DNA of 64,000 bases from Mesostigma viride (GCA_009746045.1 RPFO01001461.1:91001-155000), one strand, 5' to 3'. Numbered from the stretch's first letter, positions 19,099 through 30,759 are shown. Made by a program: numbers and translations. Notes: generated by a model from the letters alone, not told the origin.

Positions 19099-21598
19099 TG
19101 TCACGTCCGTGATCATTTACGTCCGTGCACTCAAGAAGTTACGCGGTTGCCGTAATCGGAATCGTTACCGACGTTTGGTTGGTTCCGATTCAGTAGGCCG
19201 CAGGCTTTGTTCCTTGGGCCGGTGTGGAGCGCCGCGCCGGAAAGGCCTGAATTTCTAGAGTGACAGTCTTAGGTGACCTGACTTAGGTTCAGGCACAAGA
19301 CTTTGGGGCGCAAAGCCTTGGTGGCTTGCGCAATATTCCGGTGCGTGACATTTGGCAGTTACGAATCTTTTGTATTGTCCAGACGGAATGATGTTCAGTC
19401 CATCGGACAAAGCTAGATACGCAGATCGTAGTGTGCGGTGTGCTGGCTCGCACGTGGCTGTCGAACAGACTTGCTAAGCATTTTGCTGGCAGTCTAACTG
19501 CACGTCAGGCGGCTTGCTGGCAAATGCGACAGCGCATGGATGCCGGGATTTTTGGAGGTATTTAGGAGCACGGCAGCGGCCATGGTGGTCGTTGTTCGCT
19601 CGTTACTCTCCCTCACAACTTGGTGTTGTCGTCAAGGGGTTTAATAGTGGAACAATCCGGAGCAGCCCCCGAGAGTGGTTGCAATGAGTAATTGTCATGA
19701 GATTGGTTGACGGAAGTGATAACTGTTTGGTTTCGTCAAGATGATGTGTGTATTGTGGGCGAGACTCGGGAAGGAACCCGGTCGTCGTTGGCCAGTGAGC
19801 CATAGCTGGGGTAAGCGGGATAGGTAGACAGGATAGGGGGCGCTAAAGGACACTGCCAGCCGTAAGCCAAGCGGAGCAGTGTGGCGTCACCCGAGGCCTG
19901 CTAGGTTATCAAGAACCGCTTAGCCTTATTTGGACAGTGACGCACAAGTACGACATTATACGACTAGACAACACTTGTATTCTTGTCGATGTCTTTTGAA
20001 ATTAAATGTGAATGGTTTGGTTGCTTTCCAAATATATAAAGCATCATGGTTTTATTCTACACCTGGCTGGCTACGGAATTGCCTGTCATGAGGTCGGCGG
20101 CCAAGTATGTCCGTGACCTGCATCTCACACTGGAGCGAACAACCCTTGGCGGGTTCAGTTCGGACAGCCTGAGCCGGAGATATACCCAAGCTGCTTGCAG
20201 AATCAAGCACTAGTACTTGGAAGAGGATTAAGCTTATCCTTTAAAAAGCTATGAAGAGGATTAGGCTTATCCTTGAAAAAGCCATGAAGAGGATTATGCT
20301 TATCCTTGAAAAAGCACTGAAGAGGTTATTGCTTAGCCTATTTGAAAAGCATGTGTGGTCCTGTCGTGGGAATTTTTTTTCCCTATGTGATCCTCTTTTT
20401 GACTTTTTGGCTCTTCATTTTTTCGAGCTAAAAAGTGGGGGGGGAATATAGTGGATCACACACAAGAGTACTCTATTGCTATGGATATGCCTTCCAAGTG
20501 ATAGGCTAGGATATAATGGCACGCAAACGCGACAGCTGTCACGTCCGTGATCATTTACGTCCGTGCACTCAAGAAGTTACGCGGTTGCCGTAATCGGAAT
20601 CGTTACCAACGTTTGGTTGGTCCTGATTCAGTAGGCCGCAGGCTTTGTTCCTTGGGCCGGTGTGGAGCGCCGCGCCGGAAAGGCCTGAATTTCTAGAGTG
20701 ACAGTCTTAGGTGACCTGACTTAGGTTTAGGCGCAAGACTTTGGGGCGCAAAGCCTTGGTGGCTTGCGCAATATTCCGGTGCGTGACATTTGGCAGTTAC
20801 GAATCTGTTGTATTGTCGAGACGGAATGATGTTCAGTCCATTGGACAAAGCTAGATACGCAGATCGAAGTGTGCGGTGTGCTGGCTCGCACGTGGCTGTC
20901 GAACAGACTTGCTATGCATTTTGCTGGCAGTCTAACTGCACGTCAGGCGGCTTGCTGGCAAATGCGACAGCGCATGGATGCCGGGATTTTTGGAGGTATT
21001 TAGGAGCACAGCAGCGGCCATGGTGGTCGTTGTTCGCTCGTTACTCTCCCTCACAACTTGGTGTTGTCGTCAAGGGGTTTAATAGTGGAACAATCCGGAG
21101 CAGCCCCCGAGAGTGGTTGCAATGAGTAATTGTCATGAGATTGGTTGACGGAAGTGATAACTGTTTGGTTTCGTCAAGATGATGTGTGTATTGTGGGCGA
21201 GACTCGGGAAGGAACCCGGTCGTCGTTGGCCAGTGAGCCATAGCTGGGGTAAGCGGGATAGGTAGACAGGATAGGGGGCGCTAAAGGACACTGCCAGCCG
21301 TAAGCCAAGCGGAGCAGTGTGGCGTCACCCGAGGCCTGCTAGGTTATCAAGAACCGCTTAGCCTTATTTGTACAGTGACGCACAAGTACGACATTATACG
21401 ACTAGACAACACTTGTATTCTTGTCGATGTCTTTTGAAATTAAATGTGAATGGTTTGGTTGCTTTCCAAATATATAAAGCATCATGGTTTTATTCTACAC
21501 CTGGCTGGAATATAGTGGATCACACACAAGAGTACTCTATTGCTATGGATATGCCTTCCAAGTGATAGGCTAGGATATAATGGCACGTAAACGCGACA
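19099..21598. mobile_element. LTR-like tandem pair without interior, inserted in LINE-1
   Basis: Two direct copies, 19099-20534 (1436 bp) and 20537-21598 (1062 bp), both starting TGTCACGTCC and ending GCGACA, with only GC between them. Ends of TGTC/GACA type, a TATATAAA box and the CCTC target duplication (19095-19098, 21599-21602) suggest an LTR element reduced to its two long repeats. The first copy has about 375 extra bases (20071-20449) that include a 40-bp tandem repeat. No coding interior exists, so the family is unknown, and a non-LTR explanation is possible. Confidence 0.6.
20218..20350 (+). repeat. Short tandem repeat of about 40 bp
   Basis: Three to four imperfect units around GAAGAGGATTAGGCTTATCC followed by an A-rich tail, inside the extra segment of the first LTR-like copy. 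The unit has a short inverted repeat (GGATTA.GCTTATCC). Confidence 0.75.
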
Positions 21599-22170
21599 CC
21601 TCGACGGAGGTGAAATGTGCTACCATAAGGCGTGGGGTTAGAAACTTCAGCGTGCTGAGGCTGGCGACTGCCAGCGGCGAACACAAAAGACCAACACCAC
21701 CTTGGCCTGGTGTACCACTGCCAGCGAAATAAAACCGCCAGCCACCTGCCAGGCGATCAGTGCTCACCATGCCAAGTGGCACCGTGCGGCGATGCTCTTA
21801 CACGCCTAGAATAGACACACGATGGGCTATGCAAAAGGCGACGAGCTCCTCTACCCGGTAGCTATGATCGCCATCTGCTAGCAATGTACGTGCGTTAAAA
21901 GTCGCGAGGGCCAAGGATGCCTGCTGGCCCAACAGGGGAGAACGGCGATGGGGGATGGGGATGGATGCAGCGGGAGATGGGGGTGGGGATGGAACGGAGT
22001 GGACGGATGAAGCCATGGCGTCATTGGAAAACCCCTTGCACGCTATGCCGGACGCCACTGTCGTCAGCATGCAGCCGCTCCATTCCACCGCTCCGCCGAA
22101 CAGCGACCCTGCCATGGATACCCGCGAGGAGGCCTTTTCTGCCTGAGGAAGCTGCCGAGTTTTAACCTGG
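21599..22170 (-). pseudogene. LINE-1 endonuclease N-terminal part
   Basis: The minus strand reads LALATFNARTLLADGDHS, YRVEELVAFCIAHRVSILGV and, in a shifted frame, GGVGLLCSPLA and LMVAHFTSVEV. These are the opening strands of the LINE endonuclease fold, with the Asn of TFNARTL typical of the family. It is followed at 21599 by the LTR-like insertion, after which the domain resumes at 19098. At least one frameshift is present. Confidence 0.8.
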
Positions 22171-22734
22171 CAAATGCGGGCCAGGCCTTAACCCATCATG
22201 CGCCTGTCCCTAGCTGCCGCCCTCACCATCCTGCAACTGGCTGCCTAGAAAAAGTGCGAGATCCGGGACTGCAACCAACAGGTTACCCACCTGTCGGACT
22301 TTCTCCACGACAACCCCGACGACACGGACCTCTCCCTCGCATGCAGTCTGGTGGACGTGCTCCCGTCTTTCCGACAGCACCCTTGAGCGCTCTATCATGG
22401 CCTCTCTGGACCGGCCTGGGAGCCGACCCCACTGTCTGTTGCTGCCGCCATCAACATCACCGCCAGGCCAGTCGCCAACAATACCTGCTTCGATCACCTC
22501 CCCTCCCTCCTCAACGCTGCCCTCAACCCTGTCCACGACCACCTCGCCACCCACCACCCCCATTCCACACACGCCGACACCTCCATCCACTCCGCCATCA
22601 CCCTGACATTGCAGCAGCTGCTGGACTGCAGCAGCAGCAGCAGCTCCTCCAGCTCCAGCAACAACTTGCACGCTCCAGCCCGACGCTGACCGCTGTCACT
22701 GCCTCAGCGCAGCGACGAAGTGTCAGTGCCATCG
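22171..22734 (+). other. LINE-2 5' region, ORF1-like
   Basis: GC-rich sequence with discontinuous protein-like frames (LSDFLHDNPDDTDLSLACSL near 22300; VAAAINITARPVANNTCFDH near 22450) and a CAG-type trinucleotide run near 22630. It lies directly upstream of the LINE-2 endonuclease and is probably its ORF1 or 5' leader. No intact frame and no named domain. Confidence 0.4.
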
Positions 22735-23990
22735 AGTCTCCAATCTGATTGGTTTCTGCATCGACCATCCGCATCGCCATCCTGGGAATCCAAGAACACA
22801 GGCGCACAACATCGGCTCGCGGACCGCCCGCCCTTGCTGCTGACGACATCGACGGCTGGCAGTTTTCTTACGGACTCAGGCGGAGACAGCACCGGTAACG
22901 GGGGCGTCGGTCTCCTCTGCTCCCCGCTCGCCGTACGCCATGCACATGGGTGAACCCCAGCTGGTCAACGCTCGCCTCCTCGTGCATGGCCACAGGCTTC
23001 CATTCGGTGGAGGGCTATTCGACCTATATCAAAGAGACAACCAGCGCAGGCCAGAAATCGGGAGAATCCGGACCATGGTAGCTCGAGCCTGCCGTTATCT
23101 TTTCCGCGTTTTCGAGTCGTTCAGGATGATGAAGATGAATGGTGATGGAAATGTGTATCCTTGTGCATTGAAATTATGGCTGGCTTACGTGTGGAGCGAC
23201 TAGATGACCTAGACGGTGGGGCCGGAAACAGCATGCTTGATCAGGGCGTGTGTTTCGAGCCTAACTGGCCGGGAGTGTCTAGTGGTGAGCACCATTGCTG
23301 CGATCGCTCTCCCACCATTTACGAGGAAATACCCGCAAATGGAAAACCACTGAAAAGGTCTAGCTAGTCAGTCATCACGTTAGCCCTGACGGTGCATGGG
23401 CGTCGGTTACGCACCACCCTCCGGCCATCCAGAACAAGATCGCAAGGACTAATCTTTGCTGCGCTGGAGAACCTGGCGAACGGCACCCCTGGTCGCAACT
23501 ACCTCGCTCTGCTACTGGACGCCAACGCTACGCCACCACCGGGTACTCAGCGGATGTCAGCACGCCCCCAACGGTACGGTCTCCGATGCCAACACTGAAC
23601 TTTTTGCTGATTTGCTTACGACATGCAATTTGGTAACTGCCAACACCCGCTTTCCACATGCATATAGTCCAGAAGCTCTGGTCACACTCACCTCGCCAAC
23701 TGGCACTGAACGCTGCATCGACTATGTTGTAATGCGCAAGCATCATCAAGGATCTGTACTATATAGCTGCTCGCTCGCACGTGATCCCCCTGGTGCGCTC
23801 CGATCATCGCATCGTCACCGCCCGCATCCGCCTGCGATTCCCCTCGCACTTAATTTCGTAAGCACGCGTGGCACCACCTGATTTGCGAACACTGCAGCTG
23901 CTTGAGAAATCTGACGCCGCTCTGGAGGACTTCCGTGAAAAACGCGCCCACAATTAAGCGCGCGGCAGAGGAGCTAGTTCGTCGACGCGC
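22735..23990 (+). pseudogene. LINE-2 endonuclease domain, interrupted
   Basis: A plus-strand sister of the LINE-1 endonuclease. It carries IAILGIQEHRR, WQFSYGLR, STGNGGVGLLCSPLAV, then after about 350 bp without similarity (about 23043-23390, a probable insertion) NYLALLLDANA, LFADLLTTCNLVTANTRFPHAY, LVTLTSPTGTERCIDYVVMRK and a shifted-frame VRSDHRIVTARIRLRFP (SDH catalytic motif). Several frameshifts and stops make it dead. No matching RT follows before the next element at 24.0 kb. Confidence 0.8.
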
Positions 23991-23998
23991 TGCATCAG

Positions 23999-25319
23999 TG
24001 ATGGGCCATACGCGATACGCGTCGTACGTACGCGGCCCCAGGTGTATAATGTATAATACGCGGTGTATAATGTATTATACGCTAATCGTACGCTAACTGT
24101 TGAAAACCCCTTTTCTGGCATGGTTTTGAGGGGTTTTCATTACATTCTGAGCAACCAAGCATGGTCTGCTGGTGTTTTTGCCATACCTTTTGGCTATACA
24201 TGACATATATAGCATGACCTTGGCATTGTCATCACTACCTAGAAATACAAGCATAGTTTCTAACGGTCTAACTTGATAGTTTCTCTTCAAAATCGAGACA
24301 ACATGCAACTCAGTATCAATACCAGTACGTATCAATTCACAACTCACTGGAAAGGATAATAAATTTGTAGAACTCAAGATATGAATGCACTATACATTGC
24401 CCCGAGGTGTCGATGACATTGAAGGGCGTCGATGGCATTGAAAGGCGCAAATGAATGCCTCGCACAGCTCCTCGTCCAGCTGCTCTTTGCTGAGCCCATA
24501 AGGTGCGGGCAAATTACCGTCGGTGGATTGGCCCTTTGATGATCCGCTTGGCCCAGCCGCCCCAGCAGCGCGCCCCGAGGTGTTGCTGGCATGAGCGGAC
24601 ACCCAGTTAGAGGCGTCGGTTTCTACAACGTCTGCAAGCCTGTCTTTAAGTGCCGCCCGCACATCAGCCTGCTTCTTGGCGTCACTAGTCGCCTTCCTCT
24701 TCCTGGTATTGCTTTCCTTCTCCGCCTGCTCGACCAGCAGCCTGTAACGGAGTACTCCATCATCCATGTAGTATTTGTCTGCTGCCCATTCTTGAGGATG
24801 CGCTCTTTGCTAATGTATGTCCAGACAGTTTCGGATGTGGCCTCTTCTTCATCGGGCCGCACATCATCATCGTGTTCCATTGACTCATTCATGTCAGCCA
24901 TGCCTGGATGTCGATATGCTACGATATAGGTGCCACCGGACGACCACGACGTTGCTGGCACACCTTATCACCTTCTTGATGATGAATCTTCAGCCTTCCC
25001 GCCTTCACATTCCCGCCTTCACAAGTCACAATGAACGCGCTTTTAGCTTTAGTGCATTATACACTAGCTAGCTCATCACACAATTATTTGTTCCTACTAC
25101 AGGTCGGCGCGCCGCAGTCTAGGCAAGCAACGCGGGCTGTAAAATGATGCCAAAACCCACCACGTAAGCCAAAAACACGCCAAAAATACGCGAAAATACG
25201 CAAAAATGCGCAAAAATACGCGTTGCGTATAAAAGTACCCCATTTTCGTACGCGCCGCTTGCGTATCGCGCATAATACGCTAAATACGGCGTATAATACG
25301 GCGTATATGGCGCATCAAT
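23999..25319. mobile_element. Putative AT-rich DNA element with repeated GTATAATACG ends
   Basis: Both ends carry clusters of GTATAATACGC-like motifs, inverted relative to each other. The outermost bases form an imperfect inverted repeat (TGATGGGCCATA left, TGATGCGCCATA on the right complement). Composition changes sharply from the GC-rich LINE sequence on each side. I could not find a clear target duplication, so the exact boundaries and class are open. The interior has minus-strand reading frames but no transposase motif I recognise. Confidence 0.45.
24390..24767 (-). CDS. Hypothetical protein inside the AT-rich element
   Basis: 125 codons with a charged, lysine/arginine- and glutamate-rich helical N-terminus (MDDGVLRYRLLVEQAEKES, then RKRKATSDAKKQADVRAAL) and a Ser/Gly/Pro linker. 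A shifted frame just upstream (to 24961) also looks coding (MADMNESMEHDDD, TVWTYISKERILKNG), so this may be an exon or a frameshifted remnant of a longer protein. It could be an accessory DNA-binding protein of the element; this is a guess. Confidence 0.25.
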   Translation of the reverse strand: MDDGVLRYRLLVEQAEKESNTRKRKATSDAKKQADVRAALKDRLADVVETDASNWVSAHASNTSGRAAGAAGPSGSSKGQSTDGNLPAPYGLSKEQLDEELCEAFICAFQCHRRPSMSSTPRGNV

Positions 25320-25324
25320 GACTG

Positions 25325-26214
25325 GTGGTCGCCTCGAACCCTCCTGGACTTGATGCCTCGCCTTCTGCACTGCCTGAGCCCAAACGCAGCCGCCGTGCAT
25401 GGCAGCCGAACCTAGCTGCATGGTCTGAGTACGACTCTGACGTTGCCAGGTTATTTTCCACCTTCACGTCCACAGAACCCGGCGGCTATTTCGACATGCC
25501 ACCCATCCGGACACTGGAGCTCGTGTTTTATATGGGTCGTATGCCTCCCTTCTTGACCTGTGGGCACCAGCGCCTCCAAAGCCATCATTGCCTCCGCGGC
25601 CAGTCTGACGGCCAGTTTTCTCACCGCGCACCTGACCTCAGTGTCTGGCTGGTCCCGTCCGCCGGTCCCGACCGCGCCTTCAGCTCGCCGCCCTCGATCT
25701 TTGCCATCCTTCTTCAGTGCTGTGCCGTGGACCTCTGGAAACCCTCCCCCTTGACCGAATCCACCTTCCTCCTCCACCTCCAAGAACTAAGCCATCTCAC
25801 AGCACGTGACGCCCCTAGCTGCAGATGAGGCAGATGTGGGCCGCACGCTGGCTGCTGAGCTCCCCGCCATCCCCACCGCCACCGCCACCCTCCTCGCCTC
25901 CATCCCCCCCCCCCTCCGCGCCTCCACCGACTCCATCACCGCCCAGCTCCGCGATCGACATCGACCAGCGCCTCCCGGGAGACCAGGACAACGCCATCGC
26001 CATCGGATGCCTGCGAAACCCCGCTGGCATCACCGCCCAGGCGGTGAAGGACATTGCCGCCAAGCCACTGAGCTGGCCTGGCTGGTGATCAGTGCTCAGT
26101 CCTCCTATCCCGACCTGGGCGGACATGCTTAAGCAGCACACCACCTCCACCACCGCCGCCGTCGCAGCACAGCTCCAGCAGCACAGCTCCAGAAGCTTGA
26201 CCTCCGCGAGGAGG
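25325..26214 (+). other. GC-rich coding-like segment upstream of LINE-3
   Basis: Proline-, alanine- and serine-rich frames (25325-25828 and 25806-26132) that resemble a degraded LINE ORF1 or leader, with a run of cytosines near 25905. The join to recognisable LINE-3 RT sequence lies near 26215. No domain is identifiable and no single frame spans it. Confidence 0.35.
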
Positions 26215-27110
26215 CCGAGCTCGCCACGCGCTCGACGGGACGGAGGTCCCGTTTCGTGATCGCTTCAAACTGTTGGGGAGCATGCTCCTCGACACCGGCA
26301 CACCGCCGACGATGTGGACATCCGCATCGGCCTGGCCTGGGCCCAGCTCCGTTCGCTCAACACCTACTGGCGCTCGAAGGGCCTGGGCGAGCACCGTAAG
26401 CGCATGCTCTTCAAGGTCCTCGTCCTCACGGTGCTTACGTATGACGCCGAGGCATGGACACTCACGGACACACTGGCGGCTAAGCTAGACGGCACGGTTT
26501 ACAGGATGCTCCGACAGGTCCTGAATGTAGGGTTTTCCAAGCATAGGTCATTAGAGTCTTTGTATCAGGGTATGCCTTGCATTTCGGACGAGATTAGGCA
26601 GCGTAGGATAGCATTTGTAGGACATCTTGCTCGCACCAGTCAGGTCGACACCGCCCTTGGTCTGGCCGGCCCCCAGTGGCTTGGCCAACCAGGGCGGCAC
26701 ATCCTGACCTGGCCTGGCCCCAAGGACATTCCTAGAAAGCTAGGTAAGCCTGCCATGAACTACACCCAGATGTTGCTGGCCGACCTAGTGGTCCCAGCTC
26801 AGTTTGAACACCGCATTCACTCCCTCTCTCTTCTTTGGACTGCCATGCAGAACAAGAAGCGGTGGCAGAAGATTGTCCAGGCTCACACGCCAGCCCCTGT
26901 GGGCAAGCCCCCTCCCCCCAAGCGGAAAGGGCGTTTTGCTGAGTATTGTAGTTAGGATTTTTCTAGACTAGATAGCTTAGAGTTAGGTTCGTTCGCTTAC
27001 GCGGCTCCGCCCACCTCCATCCATCCAGCAAGGAATATGTACTACATAATCTCCCAACGGAGACATGTTACAATTTAATTTAGTTTTAATTTTTTAATGT
27101 TATAATTTAA
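26215..27110 (+). mobile_element. LINE-3: 3' portion of an RTE-like element
   Basis: Begins with the same LDGTEVPFRDR motif seen at the end of the LINE-1 RT fragment, so it continues where that fragment stops. It runs through the RT C-terminal region (26314-26955), a short 3' UTR and an AT-rich tail (TTTAATTTAG repeats). The last 200 bp recur at 28395-28593. No target duplication was found for this copy. Confidence 0.78.
26314..26955 (+). pseudogene. LINE-3 RT C-terminal region
   Basis: 213 open codons with the pattern typical of the C-terminus of RTE-like non-LTR reverse transcriptases: FKVLVLTVLTYDAEAWTLTD, LDGTVYRMLRQVLNV, SLESLYQGMPCISDEIRQRR and AFVGHLAR, then a basic proline/lysine-rich end (GKPPPPKRKGRF). 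The frame is open to its natural stop, but the catalytic RT core and endonuclease are absent upstream. It is therefore a 5'-incomplete copy. Confidence 0.8.
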
Positions 27111-28381
27111 TTTTTAAATTGACTTTTGTGCAGATGCCAATGCACCTCAGTCGGTATTTAAATAAAATTAAATTATAACATGCCTCCACAACAGTCGGTA
27201 TTTACACACAGCGAAACTTCATGCATCATTCAACACACCCACAACCATGCCCACTCAGTGTATACAAAGTAAAAGGCAAGACACCCGCAGGCCCTTACCT
27301 TCCATTGGGCATGGCAAGCATTGTTGTAAATGGTTGCATGGCAACAACTTTGTACGCACCATTTGACTAACTAGCCTTTCTTATCTTTAATCCAGGTTAC
27401 AGTGAAAGCTTTTTGCCCAAAAGGAACCATTCAACTCAGCAACACCTCACCAAATGCCCAGCTCAGTCTCGCTATCGAACATGCCCATGCAAAGAAAAAG
27501 GGATGACATAGTACAATGAACAAAAAATAAGTTTTGGCTAGTTGCCAACCATGTTGCCAGCCATGGCTAGCTTAGCTGCCTTAGCACATGATGGGCTAGC
27601 CTATTCTTCAAGGGGGGGTGCTCAAATGAACGCATGGTAACCGCTACCTACTGCATTCGCACTAAAGCAATATGCCAAATATGATGCTCAGTATCGCGCT
27701 CCTTTACTGCATGTGGAAATGTAAAGCGTTTGGCAGCTTTCAAGCTTCTAGATTGCTAGGCGCACTCATGCCGCTGCTAAGGTTTGGCCCGCGTCCTCTC
27801 ATGCGCAAGAAGTATTCATACGCACAATATTCTACCCCGAAGCGCATTTCAAAACCCAAGCCCGCTTGTTTTCCCGATAAACCGTAATCTGGCGTCCCTG
27901 CCAACGAAAGCAATATCAAGTCGCCAGGTTTTGAACTGTCCTTAGCAGGGGCGAACCACCTGGCGAAACTGCAAAGTTTGGCGAAAAAGCTCATAACAAC
28001 GAGCCCGCACAGCACAACATACAGAGCAGAAACCGTAGCCCGAAAAACTGTACCTTCACCTTGAAAATCCTTCGCTTAGGGGCGCGAGAAAGCTATGACG
28101 TTAACGGCTTCACTACGATAAGTTTCGCCCGCAAAACTTGGAAGTCACTGCCGCTATCATGAATTCTTTTTCTATTTCCCGAGGGACAGCCATTCGATCA
28201 ATGACATGAAAACGCCCCATGCCGATGACATGAAAACAAAGCAGTGCCCTCATGAAAAAGAAAAATTTCCGCCATATAATTGTCCTTATCCTCCGACATG
28301 CGAGCATGTTTTTGGCATCCCGCAGTTCAGCTTGAATTCATGTCGCCATGCCCACCAGCAGCAGGGAAATAAATCAAGTAC
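27111..28381. other. Unassigned intergenic stretch
   Basis: No recognisable element. A minus-strand frame at 27740-28015 (91 codons) has protein-like composition (AGTPDYGLSGKQAGLGFEM) and might be an exon, but I see no partner exons or domain. Confidence 0.4.
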
Positions 28382-28394
28382 ATACCTACTAAGC

Positions 28395-28593
28395 TGTGGG
28401 CAAGCTGTGGGCAAGCCCCCTCCCCCCAAGAGGCGGCGTTTTCATGAGTAGTGTAGTTAAGATTTTTATAGACTAGATAGCTTAGGGTTAGGTTAGTTCG
28501 ATTACGCGGCTCCTCCCACTCCACCCATCCATCAAGGAATATGTGCTACATGATCTCCCAACGGAGGCATGTTATCATTTAATTTAATTTTTA
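28395..28593 (+). mobile_element. 5'-truncated LINE copy with 13-bp target duplication
   Basis: 199 bp matching the last codons, 3' UTR and AT-rich tail of LINE-3 (GGCAAGCCCCCTCCCCCCAAG through TTTAATTTAA). ATACCTACTAAGC at 28382-28394 is repeated at 28594-28606. A severe 5' truncation and a long duplication are the signature of target-primed reverse transcription. It is diverged from LINE-3 by several substitutions and small indels. Confidence 0.92.
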
Positions 28594-28606
28594 ATACCTA
28601 CTAAGC

Positions 28607-30540
28607 GCGCATCGCATTGCTAAGGACGATATGAAGGAGGCACGGACCGGATCGACGTTCACTTTTCCGCGCCAAAATTTCGCGCATGTTCCTTTCAGGG
28701 GGCGAAACGCCGGAGGTCACCTTTTCGTGCCTCACCTTTGGCTGTTTCTTGCTCAGCCTCTCATCAGACTACACCGTCATTTTATTAATTTGATACTAAC
28801 TTAGCGGGTTTATCTCGGCCGTTTGATCCATCATCGGACGCTCCAGATTGTCGTAGGCTAACGTTTTAACTTTTTTCATTTTGCCTTCGTATCAACATAT
28901 ATACTAAAGCTTGTAAAACGCAGCCTTGGCACAATTTTAGCTAACACTCTTTCGAACGGCTTTCGGCTCCAGCCACTCAGCGGCGCGACTTACGGTCCGC
29001 TTGACGAATGAGCTGCGCGAAATTTCGTTGCGACCAATCACGAAAAGGTCAAACCACGGCGCGCCCATTTTTGAGGTTTCTGAAGCGTTACATCCAGATG
29101 AGCCATTTGGCAGAGGTCCGTATGCCCAGATGGCTCCTACTAGAAAACTCTGCGATTTCCTGTGTTCGCGAGCTCCAGATATAACCGTCGCAAACTTTTG
29201 GGCTGTTGGAGCAAACTTTCTGTTGGCGATATCCCGTTACAAACGCGCAGGAAGCTCACACGTGGATTTTCCTGTGCTCCACCGCCTGTAAGCGATTTTT
29301 CCCTGCTGTCTGCGGCGAGGTCACTCATCCCCGCGCGCATCGCGCTCCCGTGCAGGGGTAGCAGTCAATCTGGAGCTAGTTGAACTCCGCAAGACGTAGT
29401 TCGCGAGCTCCGTCCACTGCGCGGTTGCGCAGTTTGTCCCTTTGTAGCAATGTACATATTGTGCAACTTCTGATGAAATTGCTTACGTAGACTTCAGGCG
29501 CCAAGGCACACCTCATCATACGATCAATCGTGACGTACCGGGTTCGAACCTTCAGAGGCCTTCTAGCATTCCGGATTTTTTTCCTTCACCCTTTTGCCAA
29601 ACTCCGTGAATCTTGTGGTCGAAACTCTAAAGCTAGCGCGCGCTCCTTGGCGGGACTAGTGCCACTTGGCACTCGACGGAGGTACGTGGTGACTCACATC
29701 TCCCTAGCCGGGGCTCCCTGGCCGGGGACCGGCCACAAAAAGAACAAGCTCTAATGTCGCGGGCGAAGCCCGCAAAACTTGTATCCATACTAAAATGCAA
29801 TTAGGTCTGCAGCCCGGTCCTCGCGAACCTTTGGGATCTCCTGCGACAGCCGTAGCGGTCCGTGCTGCTTGGTTGGACTAGTGTCAGATGCTGTCCTCTG
29901 GAATCTTTCGCGTCGGCGCCTTGGCCAATGCCCGCTGGTCCCAAAGTTGTCGGAAAAAGGGAGTGACGATATGAAAAGTGTCAGGCGGATACTCATTTCC
30001 CCTCTCACCTCTTTGGTCCATAACTGGCTAATAAATATACCCATTTCCCCGAAAAAAAAGTGTCAGGCGGAATCTACAAGTCAAGCGGAACCACAGACAA
30101 AAGTGTCAGGCGTTTGGCGGTTACGAAAATTCGTGTTGAAACGGCTACGAAATTGCGTGTCGTACCTCTTCGTGCTGACGAGTGTCCTTTTCCTTAAGTC
30201 GTGCTATCTGTGCCGACAGATTCCTTTAAAGCGTTGGACAGTGTAGTGCTGTAATTTAGTTGTTGTAGTGCCGCAGATTTTTTTGTCAGCCAGTTCAGCC
30301 GAAAGGCCATTCGGGTGTTTTTAATTACAGATTAACTACAGATCAGTCCTGATCAGTCGGGGATTCTTTCGATACGTCAGTTACGTTCATATATCAGTTT
30401 ATTTCAGTTCAGTTGTTTCCCACGGCGCACATGGGCCGCAGAGAGTCTATAGCGGCTGAGGGCCGGTATAATTATAGTTTATCGGATGGATGGTACTAGG
30501 GTTCAGTTCAGTTCAGACATCGTGGGATACACTTGACGGA
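28607..30540. other. Unassigned intergenic stretch
   Basis: No gene supported. An isolated B-box-like GGGTTCGAACC lies near 29540 without a surrounding cloverleaf. AAGTGTCAGGCG is repeated three times between about 29976 and 30113. Confidence 0.4.
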
Positions 30541-30554
30541 CTGACTGACGTTCA

Positions 30555-30602
30555 AAAATCGGTTTCTCTGATCCGTTTCTCTGATCCGTTTCTCTGATTC
30601 GT
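30555..30602 (+). repeat. Short tandem repeat, 13-bp unit
   Basis: CGGTTTCTCTGATC followed by two or more near copies of CGTTTCTCTGATC. The surrounding frames read Arg/Glu/Thr repeats only because of this unit. Confidence 0.8.
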
Positions 30603-30732
30603 TTTGTCAGATTCCTCTTTCCGTCTATCTGTAACCGTGCGCCAACCCGTGCCAAGAGGTTTTCCCCGACCGGGTTTGTTGATTCGGCCTGGTCCACACG
30701 TGCAACCTGACTGTGTAGTGGTCGACTGTAAC

Positions 30733-30759
30733 CGTCGTCGTTGTTGTTGTTGTTGTTGT
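30733..30759 (+). repeat. GTT microsatellite
   Basis: GTCGTCGTTGTTGTT-type trinucleotide run. Confidence 0.85.

Larger units (their letters stand above)
15240..22170 (-). mobile_element. LINE-1: RTE-like non-LTR retrotransposon, split by three insertions
   Basis: Read on the minus strand, pieces follow in the order of a non-LTR element. The endonuclease N-terminus is at 21599-22170, the endonuclease C-terminus at 17904-19098, the RT N-terminal part at 16310-17017 and the RT core with YADD at 15240-15601. The gaps are filled by other elements at 19099-21598 (target duplication CCTC), 17023-17903 (GGCAG) and 15602-16309 (AGATATGG). Removing them on paper gives one colinear element of about 2.8 kb. 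The frame is disrupted at several places besides the insertions, so it is dead. The clade call RTE-like is from motif style and is tentative. Confidence 0.82.

Noticed and set aside
29525-29560. Possible tRNA gene at an isolated GGGTTCGAACC box
   Set aside because: No cloverleaf can be drawn around it.
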